DNA of 64,000 nt, taken from Methanobacterium spitsbergense (lineage in GTDB: Archaea > Methanobacteriota > Methanobacteria > Methanobacteriales > Methanobacteriaceae). The position numbers were made by a program, and so were the translations under genes. The notes below the pieces were generated by a model. The model was not told the DNA's origin. It saw only the letters and a list, made by a program, of their open reading frames with translations, and did not search any database. The DNA is taken from positions 307,623 through 371,622 of the forward strand of contig NZ_JAIOUQ010000007.1 in the NCBI RefSeq assembly GCF_019931065.1, in the 5' to 3' direction. Below, piece after piece: positions 49,070-62,430 of the stretch. Position 1 is the first letter of the stretch; the number at the start of each line of letters is the position of its first letter.

Positions 49070-49096
49070 CTTATAAAATGGGATTCCAATTGGAAT
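49070..49096 (+). promoter_or_regulatory. dapB promoter with 14-bp palindrome
   Basis: A TATA-like GCTTATAAAATG (about 49070-49081) is followed at once by ATTCCAATTGGAAT (49083-49096), a perfect 14-bp palindrome, 41 bp before the dapB ATG. Predicted transcription start is near 49100, so the palindrome sits between TATA box and start. Confidence 0.55.
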
Positions 49097-49137
49097 ATCA
49101 ATTTTGTTATTGTTTCAATCATTAGGAGATGAATAAA

Positions 49138-49959
49138 ATGATAAATGTGGCTGTAACAGGTGCATGCGGAAGAATGGGTTCAAAGATAATAAAAACAATA
49201 CTTGAACAGGAAGACATGGATGTTGTGGCAGCAATAGAAATTCCCAACACTCCTCTACAAGGTAAAGATGTTGGAGTAGTAATTGGAATAGGAGAAATAG
49301 GTGTAGAAGTTAACGGGGCAGAAAAACTTCAAGACGTCCTTAAAAGTAAAAAACCAGATGTATTGGTTGACTTTACCATAGCCAATGCTGCGGTGGGTAC
49401 CATAAAAACTTCTTCTGAATGTGGTGTGAACCTTGTAGTAGGAACAACGGGATTTTCAGACGAACAAATGTCCGAAATAATAGACTCAATTAAAAAAGCC
49501 CAAGTAAGTGCAGTTATAGCTCCTAATATGGCTGTAGGAGTAAATGTATTTTTCAAGGTCTTAAAGGATCTTGCAAATATTCTAGGAGACTACGATGTGG
49601 AAATTATTGAAGCCCATCATAGACACAAGAAGGATGCACCATCCGGCACAGCGGTTAAAGCTGCGGAGATCATTGCCACAGAACTCAACCGCAACATGGA
49701 TGAAGTAGGTGTTTATGGGCGAAAAGGTATTGTTGGTGAAAGAACAGCTGAAGAAATAGGAGTTCACGCTGTAAGAGGGGGCGATATTGTTGGGGATCAT
49801 ATGGTTCTCTTTGCAGGTGATGGTGAACGTCTTGAAATAATTCACAGAGCCAACAGCAGACAAGCATTTGTAAATGGAGTAATAAAAGGAATTAGATATG
49901 TTATAAATACAGATAAAGGTAATATATCTGATATGGGCGATGTTTTGGGATTGAAATAA
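49138..49959 (+). CDS. dapB: 4-Hydroxy-tetrahydrodipicolinate reductase
   Basis: 273 residues. NAD(P)-binding loop VAVTGACGRMGSKI at the start; VVGTTGFSD; substrate site AHHRHKKDAPSGTAVKAAE with the catalytic His/Lys; RGGDIVGDHMVLFAGDGERLEI. Reduces the DapA product for lysine and diaminopimelate-like routes. I use ATG 49138, nine bases after ATG 49129 which is too near AGGAGATG. asd follows after 40 bp. Confidence 0.96.
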   Translation: MINVAVTGACGRMGSKIIKTILEQEDMDVVAAIEIPNTPLQGKDVGVVIGIGEIGVEVNGAEKLQDVLKSKKPDVLVDFTIANAAVGTIKTSSECGVNLVVGTTGFSDEQMSEIIDSIKKAQVSAVIAPNMAVGVNVFFKVLKDLANILGDYDVEIIEAHHRHKKDAPSGTAVKAAEIIATELNRNMDEVGVYGRKGIVGERTAEEIGVHAVRGGDIVGDHMVLFAGDGERLEIIHRANSRQAFVNGVIKGIRYVINTDKGNISDMGDVLGLK

Positions 49960-49999
49960 ATTATTGAAACAGTTAATAATATAATTAAAGGTGGTTAAA

Positions 50000-51046
50000 A
50001 TGGTAAATGTAGGAATACTAGGAGCAACTGGAATGGTTGGGCAGCGATTCATTGAATTGTTGGCAAATCATCCTGATTTTGAGGTAACTGCACTAACAGC
50101 TTCCACAAGATCTGCTGGAAAAAGATACGAAGATGCAGTAACATGGAATCTTGAAAGTAAAATACCAGAATCAATAAAAGATATTACAGTGGTTGAAACA
50201 GACCCCCAGCAAGTAAAAGATGTTGAAATAGTATTTTCGGCCTTACCATCAGAAAATGCGGCAGTGGCTGAACCCAAATTTGCAAAGGCAGGCATGAAAG
50301 TTGCATCCAATGCAAGTGCAATGCGAATGGAACCAGATGTACCATTAGTAGTTCCAGAAGTAAACCCTGAACATTTGGATCTCATAGAAATTCAGCAGAA
50401 AAAAAGAGGATGGGATGGATTTATAGTTACTAATCCAAATTGCTCTACAATTGCCCTGGTAATGACATTAAAACCACTTTATGACCAGTTCAATATAAAA
50501 AGAGTATATGTATCCACCATGCAAGCAGTCTCAGGAGCAGGTTACAATGGAGTACCATCCATGGCCATAGTTGATAATCTTGTACCATTCATAGGTGAAG
50601 AAGAAGAGAAAATGGAAACAGAAACACTCCATCTCTTAGGAGACTTTGATGGGGAATCAGTTACAGATGCGAACTTTGGTGTAAGTACATCTTGTCATAG
50701 AGTTGCAGTTCTGGATGGACATACAGAAGCTGTTTTCATAGAAATGCAAAACGACTTTGAAGTTGATGATGTAAAACAATCATTTTCAGACTTCAAAGGC
50801 CTGCCACAAAAATTAAATCTTCATTCCGCTCCAAAGAATCCTGTAGTTATTCGGGAAGAAGAAAACAGGCCACAGCCACGTATGGATAGAATGGAAGGTA
50901 ATGGGATGGCTGTATCTGTAGGAAGGATTCGTAAAGATGATGTTTTTGACAAAGGTTTAAAGTACATATTAGTTGGTCATAACACCATTAGAGGCGCTGC
51001 TGGAGCTTCTATTCTTAACGCAGAATTGATAAATGAGATAATGTAA
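50000..51046 (+). CDS. asd: Aspartate-semialdehyde dehydrogenase
   Basis: Reduces aspartyl phosphate (LysC product) to the semialdehyde used by DapA. 348 residues; NADP-binding [17 protein letters not shown], catalytic cysteine in [29 protein letters not shown], and the later [15 protein letters not shown] with the conserved histidine. The archaeal/fungal subtype. AAGGTGGTT precedes ATG 50000. It closes a lysC-dapA-dapB-asd cluster. Confidence 0.96.
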   Translation: MVNVGILGATGMVGQRFIELLANHPDFEVTALTASTRSAGKRYEDAVTWNLESKIPESIKDITVVETDPQQVKDVEIVFSALPSENAAVAEPKFAKAGMKVASNASAMRMEPDVPLVVPEVNPEHLDLIEIQQKKRGWDGFIVTNPNCSTIALVMTLKPLYDQFNIKRVYVSTMQAVSGAGYNGVPSMAIVDNLVPFIGEEEEKMETETLHLLGDFDGESVTDANFGVSTSCHRVAVLDGHTEAVFIEMQNDFEVDDVKQSFSDFKGLPQKLNLHSAPKNPVVIREEENRPQPRMDRMEGNGMAVSVGRIRKDDVFDKGLKYILVGHNTIRGAAGASILNAELINEIM

Positions 51047-51092
51047 ACTAATTTACTTTTTTTATTTTTTGGAAGTTGAAGGATAAGACAAA

Positions 51093-51650
51093 ATGTTGGA
51101 TTTAATTGGTGTGGCTAGCAATGTTGATTTGATTATATTTTATATAATCAATTCAAATCTCCAGAATTCATATTTCAATTTTTTAATGCCATTAATTACA
51201 AATGCAGGACTTTATTTATTCTGGTTGGGAGTTTGTGCAATACTTGCAATCTTTGGTGGGGAGAAAGGTAGAAATGTGGCATTACTTCTTTTAATAGCTA
51301 TTGTTATGGGTTATATTCTTTCAGAAGCTTTAAAATATATTTTCATGAGACCAAGACCATATCAGGTTTTAACAAGTGTGCACCAATTAGCAGCCCTTAA
51401 TAGTCCTTCATTTCCATCAGGCCATGCAACACAAGTATTCATAGCATGTGTAATCCTTGGCAGAAAGTATGGGTACATTTTATTGTTTCTTTTACTTGCA
51501 ATTGTAGTATCATTTTCAAGAGTATATCTTGGTGTTCATTATCCTAGCGATGTTATTGCTGGTGCGTTACTTGGTATTGGAATTAGCATAATAGTCATCC
51601 ATTTTGAAGATAATATCTTAAAGCTTAAAAACAGGTTAGTACATAGATAA
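51093..51650 (+). CDS. PAP2-family membrane phosphatase
   Basis: 185 residues, five or six membrane helices. The three acid-phosphatase signatures are seen: KYIFMRPRPY (K-x6-RP), PSFPSGHAT (PSGH), and SRVYLGVHYPSDVIAG (SR-x5-H-x3-D). It probably dephosphorylates a lipid pyrophosphate such as polyprenyl diphosphate at the outer face; substrate not known. ATG has AAGGATAAGAC upstream. Next to asd by location only. Confidence 0.92.
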   Translation: MLDLIGVASNVDLIIFYIINSNLQNSYFNFLMPLITNAGLYLFWLGVCAILAIFGGEKGRNVALLLLIAIVMGYILSEALKYIFMRPRPYQVLTSVHQLAALNSPSFPSGHATQVFIACVILGRKYGYILLFLLLAIVVSFSRVYLGVHYPSDVIAGALLGIGISIIVIHFEDNILKLKNRLVHR

Positions 51651-51664
51651 TTGTAGTGATAAGA

Positions 51665-52177
51665 ATGCCGTTGTTAAAGGACACTGAGAGGGAACAATTG
51701 AGGCAACTTGTAAAAGCATGCCTACTAGAGATCAGCAAGTTGAAGATAGAACTTAAAAAATGCCAGAAGGAATCTTCAAAATCAACAGATACTGAGAGCA
51801 TTCATATAAAAGCAGTTAAAGATGAACTGCAAAATAAGATAAGAGGAAGAGATGAAGAAATAGACAGATTAAAAGCAATTATTAATGGTAAAGAAGAAGA
51901 AATTATTGAGTTAGAAAAGATTAAAGTTTATTTTGAGGCTATTATATCCCGGCCCAAAAAGGATCTTACTTCATTCCAATCCCAGATCTATGAGTTATTA
52001 CCTTACAAAGAAGATTCATCAGAAAATCTCTATTTACAACTGAAAACATTGGGTTTCAGTGAACTTTCAAATGAAAATTTTGAACACGCTCTAAGAAATC
52101 TTGAAAGAAAGGGATATTTCCAATCAAGAAATAATGGTAAAATAAACCTATGGAAAAAATTGGATAGAAATGATTAA
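51665..52177 (+). CDS. Coiled-coil protein with C-terminal winged-helix-like domain
   Basis: 170 residues. Residues 1-95 form a coiled coil (REQLRQLVKACLLEISKLKIELKKCQKE..., then EIDRLKAIINGKEEEIIELEKIK), and 100-170 look like a small winged helix (TSFQSQIYELLPYKEDSSENLYLQLKTLGF...FEHALRNLERKGYFQ). Start at ATG 51665, nine bases after a GTG that overlaps the upstream stop. Might be a regulator; no named family. Confidence 0.72.
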   Translation: MPLLKDTEREQLRQLVKACLLEISKLKIELKKCQKESSKSTDTESIHIKAVKDELQNKIRGRDEEIDRLKAIINGKEEEIIELEKIKVYFEAIISRPKKDLTSFQSQIYELLPYKEDSSENLYLQLKTLGFSELSNENFEHALRNLERKGYFQSRNNGKINLWKKLDRND

Positions 52178-52367
52178 TTCTAATTAACTAGGATTTAATA
52201 AAAAAATTAGTTAAACTAGCCGATTTAATTCATTAAATATTATTTATTTTGTACTTACCAAATAATTTAGAGGAAATCATTGAAAATAGTTTATTAAAAC
52301 ACGATCAAAAACTATTTATAGAACCTCTAACCCACTAATGAATTACATATAAAAAAGAGGTGATACT

Positions 52368-54002
<1,635 letters not shown>

Positions 54003-54303
54003 TTTAAAGGTTAAATCCTTTATTTACATTATACATCTTTATTTTTTTTGAATATTATCTTATACTATTATTTTTCCTTAATTTTATCTGATTCATCTAA
54101 AAATTCTTCTTTTGTTTATTTGCTTACAAATAAAAATCTTTCTACTCTTATTAATCATCGAATTAGAATATAATGTAAAATTTATCATGATTAATCAATA
54201 TTTATAATGATTAATAATAGGTAAATATATATACTAAATTCAACTTAATATATATTATAAGACTAAGCGTAAAAAAGAGGATAAAAAAAGTGGTGGGAAA
54301 GAA
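54003..54303. promoter_or_regulatory. Intergenic with acs promoter
   Basis: 300 bp without a gene. TAATATATATTATAAG at about 54246-54260 is a strong TATA-like box 45-58 bp before the acs start; GGTGGG lies just before the ATG. Confidence 0.5.
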
Positions 54304-56205
54304 ATGAAACGCGATACAACCGTTTTACTAGATGAAAAAAGGATTTTCAAGCCGAATGTTGAAACGGTGGAAAGAGCCCATGTTAAAAATTGGGAAACTG
54401 AAATTGAGAAGGGAAAGAACTTTGAGAAATACTGGGAAGAGAAGGCAGAAGATCTTGATTGGTTCGAAAGATGGGACCAAGTACTTGACGAAAGTAACAA
54501 ACCATTCTTCAAATGGTTTGTAAACGGAAAGATAAATCTGGCCTACAACGCAGTTGACAGGTGGATCAATACCGAAAAAAGAAACCAAGTAGCAATCCTC
54601 TATGTTAACGAAAGAGGGGATGAGAAAAAATTAACCTACTATGAACTCTACCGTGAGGTCAATAAAATGGCCAACGGTCTAAAAAACCTAGGAGTAAAAA
54701 AAGGAGATACAGTCTCAATGTATCTTCCAATGTGTCCCGAGCTACTTATTTCAATGCTAGCATGTAACAAAATTGGGGCAGTTCACAGTGTTGTATACTC
54801 TGGATTAAGTGTAGGAGCATTTGTTGAAAGGATGAACGATGCTAAGGTCAAGATCCTAATTACTGCCGATGGAACATACAGAAGAGGAAAGATAATCGAT
54901 CTGAAAAAAATATCAGACGAAGCAATGCTCCAATGTCCTACCATAGAAACAGTTATAGTTGTAAAACACACAGGAAGTAAAATAGACATTTCTGACTTGA
55001 GTGGAAGGGAAATATTCTATGAACGACTAATTGAAGGGGAACCAGCAGAATGTGAATGTGAACCTATGGACTCAGAGGATCCACTTTTTATATTATACAC
55101 CTCTGGAAGTACTGGAAAACCCAAGGGAGTTCTTCACACAACAGGTGGGTATATGGTGGGAGTGTCAACAACACTCAAAAACATTTTTGATATCCATGAA
55201 AATGATATGTGGTGGTGTACAGGTGACATAGGATGGATCACAGGTCATAGTTATGTTATATATGGACCTTTACTTTTAGGAACTACTACAGTGGTCTACG
55301 AGGGAGCACCGGACTATCCCGACCCAGGTGCATGGTGGAACATAGTTGAAAAATATGGTGTAACCAAGTTTTATACAGCACCAACAGCAATCAGACATCT
55401 AATGAGATTCGGTAACAAATACCCCAACCTATACAATCTTTCCTCACTTAAAATACTTGGAACAGTTGGGGAACCCATAAATCCAGAGGCATGGATGTGG
55501 TACTATAAAAATGTTGGAAAGGAAAAAGCCCCAATAATGGATACATGGTGGCAAACAGAAACTGGAATGCACCTAATATCTCCTTTACCATCAGCTTACC
55601 TGAAACCAGGATCAGCAACCAAAGCAGTACCTGGTGTAGATGCTGATGTTGTGGATGAAGATGGTAACCCTGTACCTCTGGGAAAGGGCGGATATCTGGT
55701 AATTAAAAAACCATGGCCCGCAATGTTCAGAACACTTTACGAAGACGAAGAAAGATACAAAGATGTTTACTGGAATCAGATACCAGGATATTACAAAGCA
55801 GGAGATATGGCCAGAAAAGACGAAGATGGTTACTTTTGGATACAAGGCAGATCTGATGATGTTTTAAAAATAGCAGGGCATAGGGTAGGTACATCTGAAG
55901 TTGAATCGGCATTTGTTAGCCATCCTGCAGTTGTAGAGGCAGCTGTAATTGGAAAACATGACCCAATTAAAGGCCAAGTTATTAAGGCATTTGTAATACT
56001 CAGAGAAGGATATAAACTCAAAACCAAACTCATTGAAGAACTCAACAAGCATGTAAGATACGAATTAGGGCCTGTAGCAGTTATAGGAGATATTGAACAG
56101 GTAGAATCTCTTCCAAAAACTAGAAGCGGAAAAATTATGAGAAGAGTACTTAGGGCAAGAGAACTGGGTGAAGATGTTGGAGATACATCAACGCTCGAAG
56201 AATAA
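54304..56205 (+). CDS. acs: Acetyl-CoA synthetase (AMP-forming)
   Basis: 633 residues. Activates acetate with ATP and CoA through acetyl-AMP; in hydrogenotrophs this feeds biosynthesis. Adenylation motifs [47 protein letters not shown], and the C-terminal TRSGKIMRR with the catalytic (acetylatable) lysine. All are intact. GTGGTGGGAAAG before the ATG. It is 47 bp upstream of an acetate transporter and probably cotranscribed with it. Confidence 0.96.
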   Translation: MKRDTTVLLDEKRIFKPNVETVERAHVKNWETEIEKGKNFEKYWEEKAEDLDWFERWDQVLDESNKPFFKWFVNGKINLAYNAVDRWINTEKRNQVAILYVNERGDEKKLTYYELYREVNKMANGLKNLGVKKGDTVSMYLPMCPELLISMLACNKIGAVHSVVYSGLSVGAFVERMNDAKVKILITADGTYRRGKIIDLKKISDEAMLQCPTIETVIVVKHTGSKIDISDLSGREIFYERLIEGEPAECECEPMDSEDPLFILYTSGSTGKPKGVLHTTGGYMVGVSTTLKNIFDIHENDMWWCTGDIGWITGHSYVIYGPLLLGTTTVVYEGAPDYPDPGAWWNIVEKYGVTKFYTAPTAIRHLMRFGNKYPNLYNLSSLKILGTVGEPINPEAWMWYYKNVGKEKAPIMDTWWQTETGMHLISPLPSAYLKPGSATKAVPGVDADVVDEDGNPVPLGKGGYLVIKKPWPAMFRTLYEDEERYKDVYWNQIPGYYKAGDMARKDEDGYFWIQGRSDDVLKIAGHRVGTSEVESAFVSHPAVVEAAVIGKHDPIKGQVIKAFVILREGYKLKTKLIEELNKHVRYELGPVAVIGDIEQVESLPKTRSGKIMRRVLRARELGEDVGDTSTLEE

Positions 56206-56251
56206 TAAAATACAGGAGAAAAATTATTAAAACCCTAAAGGGAGTATAAAA

Positions 56252-56833
56252 ATGGTAGAAGAAACAGAAAATGAAGTTGTATTAAAAGATTTAACAGCAA
56301 ATCCTGCACCTTTGGGACTTTTGGGATTTGGATTAACAACTGTGCTGTTAAATATACATAATGCCGGTTTTTATCCTATGAATAGTATGATACTTGCTAT
56401 GGGCTTGGCATATGGTGGAATTGCCCAGATACTTGCATGTTGGATGGAATACAAAAAGGGCAATACATTTGGAATGGTTGCATTTGGATCATACGGATTG
56501 TTCTGGTGGAGCTTTGTATTTCTGCTCATACTTCCAAAGATGGGTCTTGCAACGGCACCAGATCCAGTTTCTCTAGCAGCATATCTTTTTATGTGGGGAA
56601 TATTCACATTTGTTATGTTCTTTGCAACCTTGAAACACAACAGAGGTTTACAAGTTGTATTCATGAGTCTGGCAATTTTATTCTTCCTCTTAACTGCAGG
56701 AGAATTAACTGGCAACTCAACTATAACACAAATAGCAGGATATGAGGGAATATTCACAGGATTATCTGCTGTGTATGTTGGTCTTGCATTTGTAATAAAT
56801 GAAACCTACAAAAGAGATGTTCTGCTTGTATAA
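56252..56833 (+). CDS. Acetate transporter, GPR1/FUN34/YaaH (SatP) family
   Basis: 193 residues, six membrane helices, with the family hallmark NPAPLGL at residue 17 and [21 protein letters not shown] after the second helix. SatP-type proteins carry acetate (and succinate) across the membrane, often with protons. Directly follows acs, so uptake and activation of acetate are coupled. GGGAGTATAAAA before the ATG. Normal family length. Confidence 0.94.
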   Translation: MVEETENEVVLKDLTANPAPLGLLGFGLTTVLLNIHNAGFYPMNSMILAMGLAYGGIAQILACWMEYKKGNTFGMVAFGSYGLFWWSFVFLLILPKMGLATAPDPVSLAAYLFMWGIFTFVMFFATLKHNRGLQVVFMSLAILFFLLTAGELTGNSTITQIAGYEGIFTGLSAVYVGLAFVINETYKRDVLLV

Positions 56834-57224
56834 TAACCATTAAAAATTATTTAAATAGTTATCGCCTCCTTACTAACTATTTAAGCAATAGTTATCCAAT
56901 GAAATTTTAGATATAATAACTAAACTAGTATTATATCTTATTGAGGATAGCTTCAACCTCTTTTTTTACATAAAAACCAAATGGAACATATAAATACCTA
57001 TATTTATTTTAAATAATAGATAGAATAATGTTATTAATATCAAATTAATGAGTTATTTAATTGATAATTTAACAATTAAATGAATTAATCAAATATAAAA
57101 ATATCCGCTTTAACCATCTTTACATAAATGGAAATATAAATTAAATTTCTATAAATAGTAGTATATTGCCCATTTTATTGATAAACGCTATCAAATAGTT
57201 TAAGAAAATGAATGAAGGTTTAAC
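56834..57224. other. Intergenic, 390 bp
   Basis: No gene. A short GAGG/CCTC hairpin ahead of seven T near 56960-56968 may be a weak terminator for acs-satP. Nothing else recognised. Confidence 0.4.
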
Positions 57225-58670
57225 ATGGTAGAAGACCTCAAAATATTAATACTCGAAGACGTTCCTTTCGATGCTGAGCTCATAAATAGAGAATTGGAAA
57301 GAAGTGGAATGAAATTTTCTTCTAGAAGGGTAGAAGAAGAAAAAGAATATTTGAATGAATTAAATGAATTTAAACCCGATATAATTCTAGCAGATCATTC
57401 ACTTCCTCATTTTGATGGTATTTCTGCTCTGCGTATAGCGAAGAACAAATGTCCAGACGTACCTTTTATTTTTGTTAGTGGTAAGATGGGAGAAGACTTT
57501 GCTATAGAAGCCTTAAAATGCGGTGCAACAGATTATGTTCTTAAAGGCAGCCTATCAAAGATAGTACATGCAGTAAATCGTGCACTAGAGGAAGTTAAAG
57601 AACATTCAAAACGTAAAATGGCTGAAGAGGCATTAAGAAATAGTCTAAGACAGCTGAAGGAAGCACAGAAAATTGGACATATTGGTAGTTGGGAATGGGA
57701 TTTAAAAGCACGTGAATTGGATTGTTCCGATGAATTTTATAATATTATGAGTTTAGAACCAACAGAATTTGGAAAAAGTTACAAAGCAATGATGGACATC
57801 ATACATCCCGATGATAGACAGAGTGTTAAAGAAAGTATAATGGGTGCCGTAAATGAACAGAAGCCCTTTTCAAATGACTACAGATTAATAAGGCCGGATG
57901 GAACTGTTAGGATACTTTCATCTAAAGGTGAAGTAATTACAGATCCAAATGGAAAACCTCTAAGAATAGTAGGAACTGAACAAGATATAACCGAACATAA
58001 AATTGCAGAGGAAAAAATTAAATCATCACTAAAAGATAAGGAAATGCTGTTACAAGAGATACACCACAGGGTAAAAAACAATTTACAAGTAATTTCTAGT
58101 CTTCTACGTCTCCAGTCAAGATTTATTAAAGATCAAAACTCAATTGACATTTTCAAAGAAACTCAAAACAGAGTTAGAAGCATAGCAATTCTACATGAAA
58201 AACTCTACCAGTCAGACAACCTTGCAAAAATTAAAATTGACGAATATGTGAAGATCCTAGCAGAAGACTTGATGTACTTTTATGAACTAGAAGAAAGCAA
58301 CATAAACATGATTCTAGATATTGATGATGTATCACTTAACATTGAAACAGCAATTCCCTGTGGACTTTTGATAAATGAGATGGTAGCTAACTCATTAAAA
58401 TATGCATTCCCAAATCAAAAAAATGGAGAAATAAAAATTGAACTCCATTCAAATAATGAAGATCAATTTAAACTAACAGTAAGTGATAATGGAGTGGGTA
58501 TTCCTGAAGAAATTGATCCAGAAAAAGCTGAAACATTTGGAATGCAACTCATTAAATACCTTACCAAACAATTAAAGGGTACAATAGAACTGGACAACAA
58601 CAATGGAACAAAATATCAGCTTAAATTCAACGAATTGAAATATAAAGATAGGGTAAATTCAAATGGTTAA
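57225..58670 (+). CDS. Response-regulator/PAS/HisKA_2 hybrid histidine kinase
   Basis: 481 residues: REC receiver ([20 protein letters not shown], phosphoacceptor Asp in [10 protein letters not shown] near residue 57), a PAS_3-like sensor ([17 protein letters not shown]...FHPDD-type IHPDDRQSV) with PAC end, then HisKA_2 with phosphorylated His in [23 protein letters not shown] and an HATPase domain ([23 protein letters not shown]). No membrane segment, so cytoplasmic. Stop overlaps the next gene by 8 bp. Output partner unknown. Confidence 0.93.
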   Translation: MVEDLKILILEDVPFDAELINRELERSGMKFSSRRVEEEKEYLNELNEFKPDIILADHSLPHFDGISALRIAKNKCPDVPFIFVSGKMGEDFAIEALKCGATDYVLKGSLSKIVHAVNRALEEVKEHSKRKMAEEALRNSLRQLKEAQKIGHIGSWEWDLKARELDCSDEFYNIMSLEPTEFGKSYKAMMDIIHPDDRQSVKESIMGAVNEQKPFSNDYRLIRPDGTVRILSSKGEVITDPNGKPLRIVGTEQDITEHKIAEEKIKSSLKDKEMLLQEIHHRVKNNLQVISSLLRLQSRFIKDQNSIDIFKETQNRVRSIAILHEKLYQSDNLAKIKIDEYVKILAEDLMYFYELEESNINMILDIDDVSLNIETAIPCGLLINEMVANSLKYAFPNQKNGEIKIELHSNNEDQFKLTVSDNGVGIPEEIDPEKAETFGMQLIKYLTKQLKGTIELDNNNGTKYQLKFNELKYKDRVNSNG

Positions 58671-60282
58671 TGAAAAAATATTGGTTGTTGAAGATGAAGA
58701 ACTCATAGGCCAAGACATAAAAATACTCCTGGAAGATCTGGGATACGAAGTTGTTGACCTTGTACCTTCAGGTGAAGAAGCCATTTCTCTTGCAAGAGAA
58801 GCACATGCAGATCTTGTTCTAATGGATATTATGTTAGAAGGCGACATAGATGGTATAGAAGCTGCTCATCACATCAATAACGATCTTGGCATACCCATTA
58901 TTTACCTGACAGCATATAGAAATGAAGAAATCCTTGAACGAGCAAAATTAACCGAGCCATACGCTTACATAGTCAAACCATTCGAAGAAAGGGAACTTCG
59001 TACAAATGTTGAGATAGTACTCAACAGACACAAAGCAGAAAAAGAGAGAATAAAATTAACAGAAGTAACAGCTAAAAATGAATTCCTGAAAAAATCATTA
59101 AAGGAACAAGAAACACTACTTAGAGAGATACATCACAGAGTCAACAACAACATGCAGATTATATCAAGCCTGTTATCTCTTCAATCAACACAGGTAAAGG
59201 ATAAAAGAGATTTAGATCTTTTTATAGACAGTCAAAATCGAGTTAAATCAATGGCAAAGATACATGAACGATTATATCAATCAAATGATCTTTCAAGCGT
59301 CCAATTTGCAGAATATGGAATGAGTCTTTTAAACGATCTTTTCAGTTCCCATAGGGCCCCACCAGGTATCAGACTAAAGGCAGACATAGAAAATATTTCC
59401 TTCAACATGGAAACAGCAATACCTTGCGGATTGATCATCAATGAACTAGTTTCAAATGCTCTAAAATATGCATTTCCCAATGGTAAAGGCGAAATTTATG
59501 TAAGTTTAATGCATAACAACGACAACAAATATTTATTAACCATCAAAGATAATGGTATTGGACTACCAACAGATATAGACTTCAAAAACACCCAATCACT
59601 CGGATTCAGACTAATCAACAATCTAACAAATCAGCTCGACGGAAAAATTGATTTGGATGTTAAAAATGGCACTAAATTCAGTATATTATTTGAAGAATTG
59701 ACATATGAAACAAGGGCAGGAATTAAAGAAACAATTGTGACTGCGTATCAATCAAGAGAACTCAGAAGACACGCCAAAGAACTGTTCAGTAATAGTATTG
59801 ATAATTGGGGAGATATGCCCAAGGATTTAAGAGAATTGATACAGGATCTTCAGGTACAACAGATTGAAAATGATATGCAGAAGGAAGAATTAAAACGATT
59901 AAGAAAAGAGAACATTGATACTAAGAAAAAGTATTTGGACCTTTACAATTCCGCCCCGATAGGATACTTCACAATACTTAAAAATGGATTAATACTCGAT
60001 ATAAATAATACTGGAGCATCAATTTTAGGCATTTCAAAAACAGGATTAATTAAAACTTCCTTCATCAGTTTCCTTAAACCAGATTCAAGGACAAAATTTA
60101 ATCAAAATAATAAAACTGCAATTGAAAACAGACAAAAACTGGGATACGAACTCGAAATTGTAAGGGCCGAAGGAGATTCATTCAAATCTTATATTGAAAC
60201 CAACCCAATATATGATAAAGAAGAGAAATTCAAAGAGTTTAAAGTATCAATAATAGATGTGAAGCGTTTCATAAATGATTAA
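58663..60282 (+). CDS. Receiver-HisKA_2 kinase with C-terminal PAS
   Basis: 539 residues. REC domain ([18 protein letters not shown]; Asp in [12 protein letters not shown] near the end of VKPFEER), HisKA_2 ([23 protein letters not shown]), HATPase ([23 protein letters not shown]), a coiled segment, and a terminal PAS domain ([21 protein letters not shown]). PAS after the kinase is unusual. It overlaps the kinase upstream by 8 bp, so the two likely act together or as a relay. Signal unknown. Confidence 0.93.
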   Translation: MVNEKILVVEDEELIGQDIKILLEDLGYEVVDLVPSGEEAISLAREAHADLVLMDIMLEGDIDGIEAAHHINNDLGIPIIYLTAYRNEEILERAKLTEPYAYIVKPFEERELRTNVEIVLNRHKAEKERIKLTEVTAKNEFLKKSLKEQETLLREIHHRVNNNMQIISSLLSLQSTQVKDKRDLDLFIDSQNRVKSMAKIHERLYQSNDLSSVQFAEYGMSLLNDLFSSHRAPPGIRLKADIENISFNMETAIPCGLIINELVSNALKYAFPNGKGEIYVSLMHNNDNKYLLTIKDNGIGLPTDIDFKNTQSLGFRLINNLTNQLDGKIDLDVKNGTKFSILFEELTYETRAGIKETIVTAYQSRELRRHAKELFSNSIDNWGDMPKDLRELIQDLQVQQIENDMQKEELKRLRKENIDTKKKYLDLYNSAPIGYFTILKNGLILDINNTGASILGISKTGLIKTSFISFLKPDSRTKFNQNNKTAIENRQKLGYELEIVRAEGDSFKSYIETNPIYDKEEKFKEFKVSIIDVKRFIND

Positions 60283-60365
60283 ATAAAAAAAAATATCTTC
60301 ATATATTAATTTTATATTTTAATATATTTAAAAGACATATTCCATAAAAAAGAAAATTTACAGTT

Positions 60366-61565
60366 TTAAAATTCATTTCCAAGATATTTACCAAGTCTCC
60401 TTGCTAAAGCAACAATTGTAAGAACAGGAGGTGCTCCTGGAGCCTTTGGGAAAACGCTGGCATCTGCAACAAATAGATTGGACAATTCAGTTTCAAGATT
60501 TTTATCAATTACTTGCCCAATTGCAGCGGTTCCTCCTGGATGGGCTCCTCTAGCAGGGGTAGATGTTAAAGTGGTAGGATCAACGCCCGCCTCCGTTAAT
60601 ATGGCTCCTGCGACAGCAGATCCTTTGGCAAGAAGACTTACATCATTGGATGTACTATACTTTTTAACACTATTCTCAAGAACAGTTCCGCTTGGTTCAT
60701 CTGCTATTTTAATCATTAATCCTATTATATCTCCTTTACTGACGTTGAACTTCATGAGTTTATTATTGAGTATGCCTGAGTAGTGTGGAGATAAAATAAC
60801 GTCATCTAATGTAATTAGAGCATTCATTGTTACTTCAGTGTTAAAATCTATTTTCCCTAATATCCCGCCTACAGTTACAAATGTGTCAACAAAAAGATTG
60901 TTACCAGCATCTATACCTGATCTGTTTAATATTCTAGGAGTTCCAATACCACCTGCAGACAACACAACACAATCAGCTAAAAATTCTTTGTCTTTACTTT
61001 TTACACCCCTTAATTCACCATTTTTAATGATAATTTCCGTGATAGCTGTGTTATCAATAACTTTTGCACCAAAATCTACTGCTTCATCCACATATTTTCT
61101 GCTTGTCCATTTAGAATCCCTTGGACATCCAAAAGTACATTTACCACAGGGTTTACAAGTTTCATGATTAATAAATTTGGGCATTTTTTGTGTTTTAAAA
61201 CCAAGTGATTCTGCCTTATCCATTATAAGTTTAGTGCCAGGTCCAAAATGTGAATCTGGAAGTGTTGATACACCCATTTCAATTTCAATTTCTTTGAAGT
61301 GATCTTCAAGATCAATACCAATATTTTTTAACTGTTCTTGACATGTTCGAACAGCATTTCCTGCAGTTACCAGTGTTGTTCCACCGACGCAACTAGTTTT
61401 TAATAGCTCAACACCAACTTCAGCATTTTCATAGTGTTTAAAAGCATCTTTAATTTTGGTATACGGTCCTTTTTCTATTAGGGTAACATTTTTTCCTTTT
61501 TTTGCTAGTTCCCTAGCAACTGTTGCGCCACCTGCGCCCGATCCAACGATAATAAATTTTTTCAT
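60366..61565 (-). CDS. FAD-dependent GMC-family oxidoreductase with a ferredoxin-like Cys motif
   Basis: 399 residues. FAD-binding [44 protein letters not shown]; a Cys cluster [12 protein letters not shown] in the middle that could hold a [4Fe-4S] centre; [14 protein letters not shown]; a C-terminal [15 protein letters not shown]...[21 protein letters not shown] (GMC family). Shorter than most GMC oxidases. No partner gene points to substrate. In an anaerobe it is probably a dehydrogenase. TTGATGATTT before the ATG. Confidence 0.87.
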   Translation of the reverse strand: MKKFIIVGSGAGGATVARELAKKGKNVTLIEKGPYTKIKDAFKHYENAEVGVELLKTSCVGGTTLVTAGNAVRTCQEQLKNIGIDLEDHFKEIEIEMGVSTLPDSHFGPGTKLIMDKAESLGFKTQKMPKFINHETCKPCGKCTFGCPRDSKWTSRKYVDEAVDFGAKVIDNTAITEIIIKNGELRGVKSKDKEFLADCVVLSAGGIGTPRILNRSGIDAGNNLFVDTFVTVGGILGKIDFNTEVTMNALITLDDVILSPHYSGILNNKLMKFNVSKGDIIGLMIKIADEPSGTVLENSVKKYSTSNDVSLLAKGSAVAGAILTEAGVDPTTLTSTPARGAHPGGTAAIGQVIDKNLETELSNLFVADASVFPKAPGAPPVLTIVALARRLGKYLGNEF

Positions 61566-61595
61566 AAAATCATCAACATTAAATTTAGATTAAAA

Positions 61596-62030
61596 TTAAG
61601 CTCTTTTCAGTGTTCTACGAGGTTGGCTTGGCTTAAATTCCTGTTTTTTCTCTTTTTTTTCCATGAAGAATCTAACTGCTAAAAATCCTCCCAATAAACC
61701 AAATCCTCCATATATTATTAGCGAAACAATTAAGCTGAATATAAGATTTAATATGCCGCTGAATGCAACTAAAACACCGAGTGAAAGTGGATTTGGAAGA
61801 ACATATGGTAATGTTGGGGGTGTTATAAATCCGAAAAAGAAAAAGAATATGCAGAAAATGCCTGTTGCAATACCTCCAACCTTATAACTTGTATCTTCAG
61901 GTCGAGTAAGATAAGTTGCAATAAATCCCATAATTATTAGAGAGATAACCCCTCCAATACCAACTAAAGGTAGGATAATACCTAATATGAAGCTAATAAT
62001 TATTGCAGTTTCAATATTGAAATTTGGCAT
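61596..62030 (-). CDS. DUF5518-like small membrane protein
   Basis: 144 residues, four hydrophobic helices, and a basic tail (KKQEFKPSQPRRTLKRA). Layout (TMs with GIATGIFCIFFFFFGFI and GGFLAVRF) resembles the DUF5518 family common in methanobacteria. GGGAGT precedes the ATG. It precedes the GMC gene on the same strand by 30 bp, so they may form an operon. Function unknown. Confidence 0.75.
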   Translation of the reverse strand: MPNFNIETAIIISFILGIILPLVGIGGVISLIIMGFIATYLTRPEDTSYKVGGIATGIFCIFFFFFGFITPPTLPYVLPNPLSLGVLVAFSGILNLIFSLIVSLIIYGGFGLLGGFLAVRFFMEKKEKKQEFKPSQPRRTLKRA

Positions 62031-62430
62031 TTTGATACTCCCAAAATAAATATAGTAATACTTGTTATAGTGTGAACATTATGACATAAAATTATTTCTA
62101 CGGATAGTTATCCTTTTTGATTACAGTTAAATGTTACTAAAATATTTTTATTGAATTTAACTCTATTGATTATTAAACTTCTTAATCGTTAATATTTTTT
62201 TAAAAATTACATTATTATTATTTTTAGAGTTCATTATTTGCCAAATACAAATAAAACATTTTATATAGGTTTTAAAATTGAAACCTTACTTAATATTTGA
62301 TTGTATCATAAAGATTAAACTTTAGTACCATTTAAAATAAAAAAATGGTTTATGGATTTGAATTTTTGTATTGTATCACTGGTTCGTTTAAGTTGGTGAA
62401 TGGAAATTTAAAGAGGAATATAAATAAAAA
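62031..62430. other. Intergenic, 400 bp, nothing recognised
   Basis: AT-rich; no gene. The DtxR-like remnant starts at its right edge. Confidence 0.4.
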
